The translations under genes were made by a program, and so were the position numbers. DNA of 46,691 nucleotides from Cyclobacteriaceae bacterium (lineage in GTDB: Bacteria; Bacteroidota; Bacteroidia; Cytophagales; Cyclobacteriaceae), in assembly GCA_958296015.1 (NCBI GenBank), contig CATQIH010000008.1:1-46691 (forward strand), read 5' to 3'. Shown in pieces: positions 27,883 through 36,760 of this stretch (within the stretch, counting starts at the first letter, position 1; each line of letters starts with the position of its first letter). The notes under the pieces are model-generated. The model was not told the origin of the DNA. It saw only the letters and a list, made by a program, of their open reading frames with translations, and ran no database searches.

Positions 27883-28058
27883 ACGGCTTTATATTCGCCA
27901 GCGTTCCTGCTTTTCTGGCACAAGAGCAGGTCGCCTTTGGAGAGGGGTATTTAAAGAAGCCGTTTAAACTGGAAAAGATGGAAAGCCTTAGCGATCAACC
28001 ATTACTCATTTAATAAACTTTTGACACGCATTTATAGCGCTAACGAAATACTATAATT
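27883..28058 (+). other. Gap with a short coding-like frame, possibly a gene remnant
   Basis: From 27882 to the TAA at 28011 an open frame reads NGFIFASVPAFLAQEQ and continues to SLSDQPLLI, with codon use like its neighbours. It has no start codon of its own and overlaps the stop of the dehydratase. The same stretch contains inverted arms AAACGGCTT (27881-27889) / AAGCCGTTT (27957-27965) and CCTGCT / AGCAGG (27906-27911 / 27925-27930). It may be a decayed gene tail or an RNA hairpin that limits read-through. Confidence 0.3.
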
Positions 28059-28943
28059 ATGACCAAAACGTACACTGCAATCATAGCCTTTATGATGTTG
28101 ATAGGTTGCCAGCAAAGCAACAAGGCTGAACAGCAGGCAACAGCAGAACATGTTCCTGATAAAACAGCCATGCTGGTAGATTCACTGCTGTATATCAGGC
28201 ATCATCACAAAACAACCGATATCCTGTCACGTCATATGCCTGACATCAGCAGACAGCAAGCCATTGAGCTGCAACTGGCTATGCTCAACAAAGAGCTGGC
28301 AGCCGGAGCACAACTGGTGGGATGGAAGATGGGTGGAACCATTACCGATGATTCAGCCAGTTATGACCCGTTGTTCGGATATATTCTCGACAGCAATTTG
28401 ATTAAAGAAGACAGCACCGTACAAGCTGAAAACTTCCCTGGCGGACAAGTAATGGTTGAAGGCGAAGTCGGATTCATCCTAAGCCAGGATTTTCCAAAGG
28501 GTGCCAGCTCAATGGAAGCCCTGAAAGAAGGTGTTGACCATGTGGTGAGTGCAGTTGAATTTGCACAGGCTACTGCTATTGCAAGCCCGGATAGCCCTGA
28601 GCCATTGCCCATCAACTATGTGCTGGCGGCTGGCATGGGGCAGGCAGGTACACTGATCGGTTCTAAACAAATCAAGGTCGGTGATTTTGATATGGAAGAC
28701 GAAACCGTTAAGTGCTTTGTCAATGGTAAGTTGGTGGCAGACGGAAACTCCTCAAAGGTATACCAGGGGCCGTTGCACGCCCTCTACTCACTGGCCAACC
28801 TGCTTCCCCAATACGGAACATATCTGAGGAAAGGCGACATAGTGATTACCGGTTCTCTGTATACCAATCCTACCATTGACAGTACCAGCAAAGTACATCT
28901 GGAATACAATCATCTGGGTACCATCACATTTAACATGCAATAA
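28059..28943 (+). CDS. Lipoprotein with 2-keto-4-pentenoate hydratase (MhpD-like, FAH-superfamily) fold
   Basis: The 294-residue protein starts MTKTYTAIIAFMMLIGCQQ, a lipoprotein signal with Cys17. Residues from ~40 follow the MhpD pattern: QAIELQLAMLN, LVGWKMGG (usually GxKxG), VEGEVGFILSQDFP with the metal-binding E-x-E, VSAVEFAQ, and GDIVITGSLYTNP near the C-terminus. Family members add or remove water on 2-keto acids; related FAH-superfamily enzymes dehydrate 2-keto-3-deoxy-pentonates in oxidative pentose pathways. A membrane-anchored extracytoplasmic version is unusual. It follows two exported sugar-acid dehydratases whose products would be 2-keto-3-deoxy acids, a fitting substrate. That assignment is inference. 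Confidence 0.8.
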   Translation: MTKTYTAIIAFMMLIGCQQSNKAEQQATAEHVPDKTAMLVDSLLYIRHHHKTTDILSRHMPDISRQQAIELQLAMLNKELAAGAQLVGWKMGGTITDDSASYDPLFGYILDSNLIKEDSTVQAENFPGGQVMVEGEVGFILSQDFPKGASSMEALKEGVDHVVSAVEFAQATAIASPDSPEPLPINYVLAAGMGQAGTLIGSKQIKVGDFDMEDETVKCFVNGKLVADGNSSKVYQGPLHALYSLANLLPQYGTYLRKGDIVITGSLYTNPTIDSTSKVHLEYNHLGTITFNMQ

Positions 28944-29020
28944 CAGGCAAGTGCTATTGTATACCAAACGTGTTTCTCTCATCATTTCATTACAACCAAC
29001 ATACACTATACTATACAATT

Positions 29021-32000
29021 ATGAAACAAGCTTTAAAATCAATTTTCCTACTGCTGCTATGCTGCCAGAGCTATGTCTTTGCGCAGACCGGCAGCATCAC
29101 CGGTAAAGTGACCAGCCCGGATAATGCAGCATTGCCCGGCGTCAATGTGCTGGTGGCCGGTACCACTACCGGTACGGTGACCGACCTGGATGGTAACTAC
29201 ACGATCAACGCATCCAATGCTGCTTCTCTTACCTTTTCTTACATTGGCTATATCACCCAGACGGTGGACGTGAATAGCCGTTCTGAAATCAATCTGCAAC
29301 TTGTTGAGGATGCCACCTCTTTGAGTGAAGTGGTGGTGGTGGGATACGGTACGCAGCGCAAAACGGATGTCACAGGATCGGTAGCCGCTCTTTCAACCAA
29401 AGAGTTTGCCCAGCAACCCGTAACCCGTTTCGACCAGGTGTTGCAAGGCCGGGTATCAGGCGTGCAGGTGACCCAGGCAGGCGGTGCGCCGGGTGGCGAC
29501 TCCAAAGTCAGGATCAGAGGAGCCAATTCTGTCTTGGGCAACAATGATCCGCTTTATGTCATAGATGGTTTTGTGGGTGCAGATTACAACAACATCAACC
29601 CCAATGACATTGAGACCATCCAGGTACTCAAAGATGCGGCTTCTACCTCTGTGTATGGAAGCCGCGGTGCCAATGGTGTAGTGATTATCACTACCAAAAA
29701 TGGCAGCAAGGGCATTCGGGTTACCTATGAGGGACAAGCCAGTGTATCAAATCTGATCAAGGAATTTGATGTGCTGCCTGCGGCTGAATTTGCAGAAATA
29801 GTAAACGCACGTGCAAGTGCCATCGGTACCACTGCCCCCTTTTCTGACACTGAAATTGCGGGTTACAGAGAAAATGGCGGAACCGACTGGCAGGATCTTG
29901 TTTACAGAATAGGCCACGGACAGCAACACCAGTTAACTGTTGCAGGAGGTGGAGATAAAACTACATTCCTGATTTCAGGTAATTATCTCAACCAGAAAGG
30001 TATTATGAATAACAGTAATTTTAAGCGGTATATCTTACGATCTAACATAGCTACGCAGCTAAATGATGACCTTTCTCTGCATTTAAACTTGTTTGGCTCC
30101 GGAAGAATCAATCATAATACCGACGGAGGAGGTGCTATCACGCAGGCACTTGCATGGGCACCTACCACACCTGCCTACGGTGATGATGGAATGCCTACTT
30201 TTACCGATCCTGTAGGTTCTGTCTATCGCAATCCGTTAGACTATCTGTATGATAGGGCCAATGACCAAGAAAGGACTACTCTGAATGCAATTGGCGGATT
30301 GAAATACCAGCTTCCCATTGATGGCTTAGCCATAGAACTACAGTATGGGGTCAACTATTTGAATGGCCAGAACAAGATCCTGAATGGCCAAAGGGTATCC
30401 AATAATAATTCTAATGCTTCCAGGTATTCTTTTGAACAAATAACCCTGCAAAGTACCAACTCCCTGAGCTATAACCGCACTTTTAACGAAAACCATAACC
30501 TTAGTGCAGTGGCAGTATTTGAAACACAGGAGTTTACCGACAATAATTTTACAGCAAATGCCGGAGGCTTGCGGTTCCCGAATCAACTGGGTTACAATAA
30601 TATAGGCCCGAATGCTTCATCTACTGTGTCGGCAGGTTTTCAGAAGTGGACGCTGTTATCGTTGTTGGGCAGGGTGAACTATTCTTTCAAAGATAAATAT
30701 TTACTGACGGCTGCGGTGAGAAGAGACGGATCTTCCAAATTCCGAGGCGACAACAGGTATAGCGTGTTTCCCTCTTTGGCACTTGGCTGGAGATTATCGG
30801 AGGAGCAATTTGTAAAAGACCTCAACATATTCAGTGATTTGAAATTGAGGGGAAGCTGGGGGATGACAGGTAGCCAGGCCATCGGACCTTATACTACCTT
30901 ATCAGCTTATAATACGACTACGCCAACCGTTGCTTTTAACAATACAGGAGTAGTGGCAGGTATTTATCAGGGAAATCCGGGCAACCCAAACCTGAAGTGG
31001 GAAACCACCAGGCAAGTAGATATTGGGGTTGAGATGGAGTTTTTAGGTGGCAGAGTAAGCGTAGAAGCCGATTATTTCCACAAAAGCACGAATGATCTTT
31101 TGCTGAATGCGGCTATCCCCAACTATGCCGGGGGTGGTACACAGACAAGAAACATCGGCGAAATAGAAAATAAAGGTTTTGAATTTTCTTTTGCAGGCAC
31201 TCCCATCGAGAGGGGCGCGTTACGCTGGGAAACCAGTTTGAATCTGTCGACGGTCAAAAATCAGGTTGTTAGCCTGGGTGATCTGCCACGGCTTGGCACC
31301 GGCACAGGAGTAGGCGCGGGTATGTCTACCACCTATGAGTTTATGTTAATTCCCGGTGAGCCATTGGGTTCGTATTGGGGGCTGAACTATCTGGGTACTT
31401 TCAAACCCGATGAAGCCGATATAGCAGCACTACAAGGCCGCTTCCCTGGCGACCCGCATTACGAGGATGTCAATGGTGACGATGCCATCACTACCGACGA
31501 TTTTCAGATCATCGGTCGGGCATTCCCTAAAGCATCCGGCGGTTGGAACAATACGGTGACTTTCAAAGATTTCACCTTGAATGTGTTCTTTCAGGGAGTC
31601 TTTGGGGTAGATAAATTCAACTATACCAGGGCAGCCGCACTGTCGGGAGCGGGTGATGCACGTCAGTTTATTTTAACTGAAATTAGAGATTACTACCGGC
31701 CCGGTAATGAAAACTCTGATATTCCTGCTTTTAGCAAAACCTATCAGCCCTACACCCAATCCAGCAGGTTTATTGAAAATGGTGCTTATGTCAGGCTAAA
31801 AAACATTAGTTTGTCTTATAACCTGCCTTCTGCCTTGCTCTCAGACGTGGCCACTATCAGAGTGTTTGTGAGTGCTACCAACCTGTGGACAATCACAAAA
31901 TATACCGGACCCGATCCTGAATCAAGCAGCGTGGGTTCTGGTACGGATACCGCTATCGGCATTGACTATGGCTCTTATCCCAATGCAAAAACATATACTG

Positions 32001-32023
32001 CAGGACTTAATATAACCTTCTGA
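29021..32023 (+). CDS. SusC-type TonB-dependent transporter 2
   Basis: An intact protein of 1000 residues from ATG 29021, which puts the signal peptide first (IFLLLLCCQSYVFAQ). The upstream in-frame ATG at 28970 would hide it. Domains are carboxypeptidase-like (ALPGVNVLVAGTTTGTVTD), TonB box/plug (LSEVVVVGYGTQRKTDVTGSV, VRIRGANSVLGNNDPLYVIDG, SVYGSRGANGVVIITTK), then the barrel ending TAGLNITF. The N-terminal domain closely resembles that of the SusC at 21753, so the two may be old duplicates with different partners. The SusD gene follows after 20 bases. Confidence 0.93.
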   Translation: MKQALKSIFLLLLCCQSYVFAQTGSITGKVTSPDNAALPGVNVLVAGTTTGTVTDLDGNYTINASNAASLTFSYIGYITQTVDVNSRSEINLQLVEDATSLSEVVVVGYGTQRKTDVTGSVAALSTKEFAQQPVTRFDQVLQGRVSGVQVTQAGGAPGGDSKVRIRGANSVLGNNDPLYVIDGFVGADYNNINPNDIETIQVLKDAASTSVYGSRGANGVVIITTKNGSKGIRVTYEGQASVSNLIKEFDVLPAAEFAEIVNARASAIGTTAPFSDTEIAGYRENGGTDWQDLVYRIGHGQQHQLTVAGGGDKTTFLISGNYLNQKGIMNNSNFKRYILRSNIATQLNDDLSLHLNLFGSGRINHNTDGGGAITQALAWAPTTPAYGDDGMPTFTDPVGSVYRNPLDYLYDRANDQERTTLNAIGGLKYQLPIDGLAIELQYGVNYLNGQNKILNGQRVSNNNSNASRYSFEQITLQSTNSLSYNRTFNENHNLSAVAVFETQEFTDNNFTANAGGLRFPNQLGYNNIGPNASSTVSAGFQKWTLLSLLGRVNYSFKDKYLLTAAVRRDGSSKFRGDNRYSVFPSLALGWRLSEEQFVKDLNIFSDLKLRGSWGMTGSQAIGPYTTLSAYNTTTPTVAFNNTGVVAGIYQGNPGNPNLKWETTRQVDIGVEMEFLGGRVSVEADYFHKSTNDLLLNAAIPNYAGGGTQTRNIGEIENKGFEFSFAGTPIERGALRWETSLNLSTVKNQVVSLGDLPRLGTGTGVGAGMSTTYEFMLIPGEPLGSYWGLNYLGTFKPDEADIAALQGRFPGDPHYEDVNGDDAITTDDFQIIGRAFPKASGGWNNTVTFKDFTLNVFFQGVFGVDKFNYTRAAALSGAGDARQFILTEIRDYYRPGNENSDIPAFSKTYQPYTQSSRFIENGAYVRLKNISLSYNLPSALLSDVATIRVFVSATNLWTITKYTGPDPESSSVGSGTDTAIGIDYGSYPNAKTYTAGLNITF

Positions 32024-32043
32024 ACGATTTAAATTTAGAAACA

Positions 32044-33513
32044 ATGAAAAAGCTGAATATACTTTTATTGATTGCCTTGCTAATAGCGGGAGCAGGATGC
32101 AAAGATTTTCTGGAAGAAGATACGACCGGGCTTTTATACGGCAACGATGTTTTGTCTACCCAGGATGGTTTGGAGGCCGCCTTAACCGGTTCTTACAAAG
32201 GACTGGGGCAGACATGGGCTTTTGGGTTTATACATCCTTCGGCCAATGCGGCGGTTTTGGGAGGCGATGATGTGACTACCCACCCGGGCAGTAACAAAGC
32301 TGACTGGAGAGAGTTTGACCAGTTTAATGTGCCTGCTACCAACCAGCGGTCAAATGCGGTTTACAATGGCTGTTACAAGGCCATTCAGGGTGCCAATAAT
32401 GTAATCAACAATTATGAGGCAACAACCGGTACGCAGGAGACTATCCGGATCATTGCGGGTGAGGCATATTTCATCCGGGCGTTTTCTTACTTTTGGCTGA
32501 CCCGGTTCTGGGGCAATATTCCTTTGGTCACTGCCGGTGAGTTTTCGGACGATCTGCTGACTATTGGTACCTCCACACCGCAACAAGTGTATGAGATGAT
32601 CGTATCTGACCTGCAAATGGCAGAAACCATGCTGCTGGATACCAAGCGTGATCCGGGCAGACCCAACGCTGGTGCCGCCAAGGCGTTTCTGGCGGATGTG
32701 TACCTGACAATGGCAGGCTGGCCCTTAATGCAAACCGATAAATATGACCTGGCCGCTGCCAAAGCCAAAGAAGTGATTGACAATCATACAACCTACGGTT
32801 TTGAGTTGCTGCCTACCTTTGCAGCCGTTTTTGAAAACGACCCTGCTGTCAGTGGTACGGCTGAAGCGATATTCCAGATCAATGGATTTGCCGGTGTAGG
32901 GAATGCTTCTAATGCCACTTACGGCAATACGGCCATGCCCGGAGAAGAAGGCGGTTGGGATGACTTTTTCTCAGAACTTAATTTCTTCTACAGCTTTCCT
33001 GAAGGACCCAGAAAAGACGTTACTTTCCGCACGGAGTTTGGCAGACCCGGCGAACCTAAAATTCCCTGGCAGGAAAGTCTGACACAGCATCCATACTATC
33101 AGAAATGGTATATCAAAGGTGAAGTCTTGACCTCTTCCAGCTCCCTGCCTACGGTGATGATGAGATATGCCCACGTGCTGACCGTTTATGCAGAAGCAAA
33201 AGCACGCGGTACCGGCGGGGCCGACCAGCAAGCCTACGATGCCCTGAATGCTATTCGTGTACGGGGCGGAGAGCAGCCGATCCCTTTTGGTAGTTTAAAT
33301 GCTTTGCAGTTTGCAGATGAAGTAGTACAGGAGCGTGCCTGGGAGTTTGCTGCCGAAAGAACCCGCTGGTTCGACCTGGTTCGGCTGGAAAGAGTAGAGG
33401 AAGCCAACGCTAACAAAAATCCGGCGGATTTGCAGCCCATAGGAGCTATTACCAAGGATGATTATTGGTTTCCGCTTCCATACACGGATACTTCTATCAA
33501 TCCTAACCTATGA
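32044..33513 (+). CDS. SusD/RagB-type outer-membrane lipoprotein 2
   Basis: The 489-residue protein has lipobox AGAGC (Cys19) and the classic RagB/SusD pattern: CKDFLEEDTTGLL, GEAYFIRAFSYFWLTRFWGNIPLV, TPQQVYEMIVSDLQMAE, and AAKAFLADVYLTMAG (TPR-like helices). The C-terminal half has ALNAIRVRGG, QERAWEFAAERTRWFDLVRLER and DDYWFPLPYTD, ending in the family's 'NPNL'. It belongs to a different SusD branch from the one at 24944. It forms the lid of the SusC encoded just upstream and binds the incoming glycan at the surface. Confidence 0.93.
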   Translation: MKKLNILLLIALLIAGAGCKDFLEEDTTGLLYGNDVLSTQDGLEAALTGSYKGLGQTWAFGFIHPSANAAVLGGDDVTTHPGSNKADWREFDQFNVPATNQRSNAVYNGCYKAIQGANNVINNYEATTGTQETIRIIAGEAYFIRAFSYFWLTRFWGNIPLVTAGEFSDDLLTIGTSTPQQVYEMIVSDLQMAETMLLDTKRDPGRPNAGAAKAFLADVYLTMAGWPLMQTDKYDLAAAKAKEVIDNHTTYGFELLPTFAAVFENDPAVSGTAEAIFQINGFAGVGNASNATYGNTAMPGEEGGWDDFFSELNFFYSFPEGPRKDVTFRTEFGRPGEPKIPWQESLTQHPYYQKWYIKGEVLTSSSSLPTVMMRYAHVLTVYAEAKARGTGGADQQAYDALNAIRVRGGEQPIPFGSLNALQFADEVVQERAWEFAAERTRWFDLVRLERVEEANANKNPADLQPIGAITKDDYWFPLPYTDTSINPNL

Positions 33514-33525
33514 AGTAGCAATTAT

Positions 33526-33563
33526 ATTACGCTAACTATACTATCCAGTATAGTTAGCGTAAT
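33526..33563. terminator. Perfect 16-bp hairpin between susD2 and the DUF4380 gene
   Basis: ATTACGCTAACTATAC (33526-33541) is the exact reverse complement of GTATAGTTAGCGTAAT (33548-33563), with a six-base loop. It lies 13 bases after the susD2 stop and 25 bases before the next ATG. There is no T run after it, so it is not a classical terminator on the plus strand. It may act as an mRNA-stabilising or attenuating hairpin between transport and enzyme genes, or be a protein-binding site. Confidence 0.6.
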
Positions 33564-33587
33564 GGTTCTGATTAACCATAAAAACCC

Positions 33588-34502
33588 ATGAAGAAGATTT
33601 TAATGATCCCGGTTATGTTGATAGCGATAAGCAGCATGGCACAAAAAAGCAGCAGCCAACTTGTCCAACCAGAAAAACAAGGAGATACATATAGCATTAG
33701 CATTCAAAATCAGGTGTTGGAGATCAACCCTGAAATAGGTGGCAGGATTACTTCTCTAAAATTAGAGGATAAAGATTTCCTGACTGGCAAAGAGGTGAAC
33801 GCTGATTATTGGGGTTCTACTTTCTGGCCAAGCCCTCAAAAAGCATGGAAAGGCCATCTTTCTCCGGTACTGGATCATCAACCTTATACTGTTTCTGTGG
33901 AAGGTCATACGCTGAAAATGGTCAGTCAAAAGGACCCCGTTTTTGGCTATGTATTTATGAAAGAAATCTCGGGAAACATCCAAGATACTTCTTTCTCTAT
34001 AAAATATACGATCACCAACCGGTCGGATCAGACACGGCAGGTAGCTCCCTGGGAAGTCACCAGGGTGCATCCGGGGGGTATGGCCTTTTTTCCCAAAGGA
34101 ACCGGAGAAAGGTGGGGCAACATGGCATCGCTGGCTAAAGATGAAGGGGAGATCACCTGGTTTGTGCATCAGCCGGATCAGATTCCGGCACAGTACAGCA
34201 AATTTTTTTCGGATGGTGCCGAGGGCTGGGCCGCCCAGGTAAACGACCCTACTGTGTTTGTGAAGAAGTTTCCGGACATACCTGCCAAACAGGCAGCTCC
34301 ATCGGAAGCAGAAGTGGAAATTTATACCAACCCGGACAAGACCTATGTCGAGATTGAACAACAAGGAGCCTATCAGGCATTGCCGCCCGGTGCTTCGTTA
34401 ACCTGGGAAGTGACCTGGTTTTTGAGAGAACTCCCTGCGCATATCAAGCCTGATATCGATAGGCAAGGGCTTGTTGACTACGTCCGAAACCTTGTCAATT
34501 AA
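33588..34502 (+). CDS. Exported DUF4380-family protein (galactose-mutarotase-like fold)
   Basis: The 304-residue protein has a Sec signal peptide (MKKILMIPVMLIAISSMAQ) and then a beta-rich body. The motif INPEIGGRITSLKLEDKDFL is the start of a mutarotase-like sandwich, and APWEVTRVHPGGMAFFP lies in the middle. I assign DUF4380 from this pattern; no biochemical function for it is known to me. The fold is shared with aldose 1-epimerases and carbohydrate-binding domains. It lies directly before a PQQ sugar dehydrogenase (15-base gap), so an anomer-converting or sugar-holding role in the periplasm would make sense; this is inference. Confidence 0.78.
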   Translation: MKKILMIPVMLIAISSMAQKSSSQLVQPEKQGDTYSISIQNQVLEINPEIGGRITSLKLEDKDFLTGKEVNADYWGSTFWPSPQKAWKGHLSPVLDHQPYTVSVEGHTLKMVSQKDPVFGYVFMKEISGNIQDTSFSIKYTITNRSDQTRQVAPWEVTRVHPGGMAFFPKGTGERWGNMASLAKDEGEITWFVHQPDQIPAQYSKFFSDGAEGWAAQVNDPTVFVKKFPDIPAKQAAPSEAEVEIYTNPDKTYVEIEQQGAYQALPPGASLTWEVTWFLRELPAHIKPDIDRQGLVDYVRNLVN

Positions 34503-34517
34503 CCTGAAAATTCATTC

Positions 34518-36719
34518 ATGAAGTATATTTTTAAACTTACTGTTATCGTTGTATGGCTGGCCACCGGGTGTCATCACCAGCCACCAAAGGAAGAGGGGCA
34601 GCAGCCTGCCGATCGGCAAAAAACCCTTGACTGGCCTACCTATGGAGGTAACAATGCCGGCAACCGCTACTCACCGCTCACACAGATTAATACCAGCAAT
34701 GTGCAGCAGCTTCGCCTTGCTTGGACCTACGATACTGACGAAAACAACAATCCCAACGAACGGGCTATGAGCATACAGTGCCAGCCTATTGTCGTAGATG
34801 GTATCCTGTATGGCGCAACGCCCCAAATGAAACTTTTTGCCGTTGATGCTGCCACCGGCAAACAGCTATGGAAGTTTGATCCTTTTGCTGACCCGGATAA
34901 GAAGCCCAGGTTTCATCCGCTGCGTGGTGTGATGTACTGGGAAGATGGTGAAGACAAACGGATTCTGTATTCGGTAGGCTCTTTCCTGTATGCCATCGAT
35001 GCTGCCAACGGCAAGCAGATCAAAAGCTTTGGCACGCAGGGAACCGTAGATTTGCATGAAGGCTTAGGAGATCAAGAGACCCTGGGCCACGAGGTGGACC
35101 AACTCTCAATCAGTGCTTCAACGCCCGGCGTGATCTACAAAGACCTGGTGATTATGGGTTCCAGTGTATCGGAAGCCGGTGATGCGCCTCCCGGTCATAT
35201 TCGGGCTTTCAATGTGCGTACCGGCAAGCTGGCGTGGGTATTCCATACCATTCCGCTGCCCGGAGAGTTTGGGTATGAAACCTGGTCTGAAGATGCCTAC
35301 CAGAAAATAGGAGGTGCCAATTGCTGGGCAGGCATGGTGCTGGACGAAAAGCGGGGCATGGTTTTTCTGGGTACCGGTTCACCATCGGTTGATTTTTATG
35401 GGGGTGCCCGTATTGGTCAAAACCTCTTTGCCAACTGCGTGGTTGCCCTAGATGCAGAAACCGGTAAAAGGAAATGGCATTTTCAAACGGTACATCACGA
35501 CCTTTGGGATCGTGACCTCCCTTGTCCCCCGACGCTGTTGACTGTTGAGCATCAAGGCCGTCAGGTAGATGCCGTTGCACAGGCCACCAAAGATGGGTAT
35601 GTCTTTTTGTTTGACCGGGATACGGGCACCCCACTGTTTGAGGTAAAAGAGGTGCCGGTGCCAACAACTCCTACGTTGCCCGGAGAACAGCTCTGGCCTA
35701 CACAGCCCGTTCCAGTAAAACCCGCCCCTTTTGCGATGCAGGAGCTAACAGAAGATAATATTACGGATCGTACGCCGGAAGCTCATGCGTATGTGCTGGA
35801 TCGTTTCCGCAACAGCCGGCATGGAAGTAAATACATGCCTACCAGTCTGGAGGGAACCCTGTATTTCGGTTTTGGCGGGGGGGCTGAATGGGGTGGCAAC
35901 GCAGCCGATCCCCAGGGTATTTTGTACCAGAACTCCAACAATATGCTGTGGTGGCTTGTCATGCGTGATGTGGGTAAAGAGAGTGCCACCGCACAGTTGA
36001 CAAAAGGTGAGACACTGTTTAACGCAAACTGCGCTGCATGTCATGGAATTGGTGGGAAAGGTAGTGGTGGAGGGGAAGGCGGTCAGGCTTATCCTGTCCT
36101 TACTAATGTGGGTAAGCGACTGTCCAGAGAGCAGATCAGATCGCTTTTAGCCACAGGCAGGGGCCGGATGCCTTCCTTCCAGCATATTTCCGAAGATAAC
36201 CGTGAGACGATCATCAACTTTCTGCTGAAGACAGAATCTCAGGTTAAAGCTCTTCAAACTGCCAGCAACGATGACGATAACTTTCCATATATGCCGCCAT
36301 TTTTGAATAATGGTAACACACAATTCCGTGATCAGGATGGTTATCCGGCCATCAAGCCGCCCTGGGGTACTTTGAATGCTATTGATATGAATACGGGTGA
36401 ATATTTGTGGCAGGTCACTTTGGGTGAATACCCGGAGCTTACAAAGCAGGGCATCCCTGCTACGGGCACCGAAAATCATGGCGGCCCCATTGTTACAGCC
36501 GGAGGGCTTGTGTTTATTGCAGCAACTTATGATGAACACCTGAGAGCTTTCGATAAGCAAACCGGAGAAATAGTATGGGAATATAAATTGCCTGCCGGAG
36601 GTTTTGCCACACCTATTACTTATATGGTTGATGGAAAACAGTACCTGGTTATTGCGGCTGGCGGTACCCGCTATGAATTAAAACCCGGAGGCTCTTATGT
36701 TGCTTTTGCCCTGCCATGA
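34518..36719 (+). CDS. PQQ-dependent dehydrogenase lipoprotein with internal cytochrome c domain
   Basis: The 733-residue protein has lipobox WLATGC (Cys18). It is an eight-blade quinoprotein propeller of the membrane glucose/quinate-dehydrogenase kind: DWPTYGGNNAGNRYSPLTQIN, tryptophan-docking repeats such as LYAIDAANGKQ, and VHHDLWDRDLPCPP (H326-H327). A cytochrome c domain is inserted at about residues 490-590, with heme motif CAACH (505-509) and likely axial Met551 (GRGRMPSF). The propeller then resumes and closes (GGPIVTAGGLVFIAATYDE, YELKPGGSYVAF). It would oxidise a sugar or polyol in the periplasm and pass electrons through its heme towards the respiratory chain. PQQ biosynthesis genes are not in the window. 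The sugar specificity is unknown. Confidence 0.9.
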   Translation: MKYIFKLTVIVVWLATGCHHQPPKEEGQQPADRQKTLDWPTYGGNNAGNRYSPLTQINTSNVQQLRLAWTYDTDENNNPNERAMSIQCQPIVVDGILYGATPQMKLFAVDAATGKQLWKFDPFADPDKKPRFHPLRGVMYWEDGEDKRILYSVGSFLYAIDAANGKQIKSFGTQGTVDLHEGLGDQETLGHEVDQLSISASTPGVIYKDLVIMGSSVSEAGDAPPGHIRAFNVRTGKLAWVFHTIPLPGEFGYETWSEDAYQKIGGANCWAGMVLDEKRGMVFLGTGSPSVDFYGGARIGQNLFANCVVALDAETGKRKWHFQTVHHDLWDRDLPCPPTLLTVEHQGRQVDAVAQATKDGYVFLFDRDTGTPLFEVKEVPVPTTPTLPGEQLWPTQPVPVKPAPFAMQELTEDNITDRTPEAHAYVLDRFRNSRHGSKYMPTSLEGTLYFGFGGGAEWGGNAADPQGILYQNSNNMLWWLVMRDVGKESATAQLTKGETLFNANCAACHGIGGKGSGGGEGGQAYPVLTNVGKRLSREQIRSLLATGRGRMPSFQHISEDNRETIINFLLKTESQVKALQTASNDDDNFPYMPPFLNNGNTQFRDQDGYPAIKPPWGTLNAIDMNTGEYLWQVTLGEYPELTKQGIPATGTENHGGPIVTAGGLVFIAATYDEHLRAFDKQTGEIVWEYKLPAGGFATPITYMVDGKQYLVIAAGGTRYELKPGGSYVAFALP

Positions 36720-36760
36720 ATGCTAACTAAAGTCAGTGGATTCTTATTTTAATTTAAATT

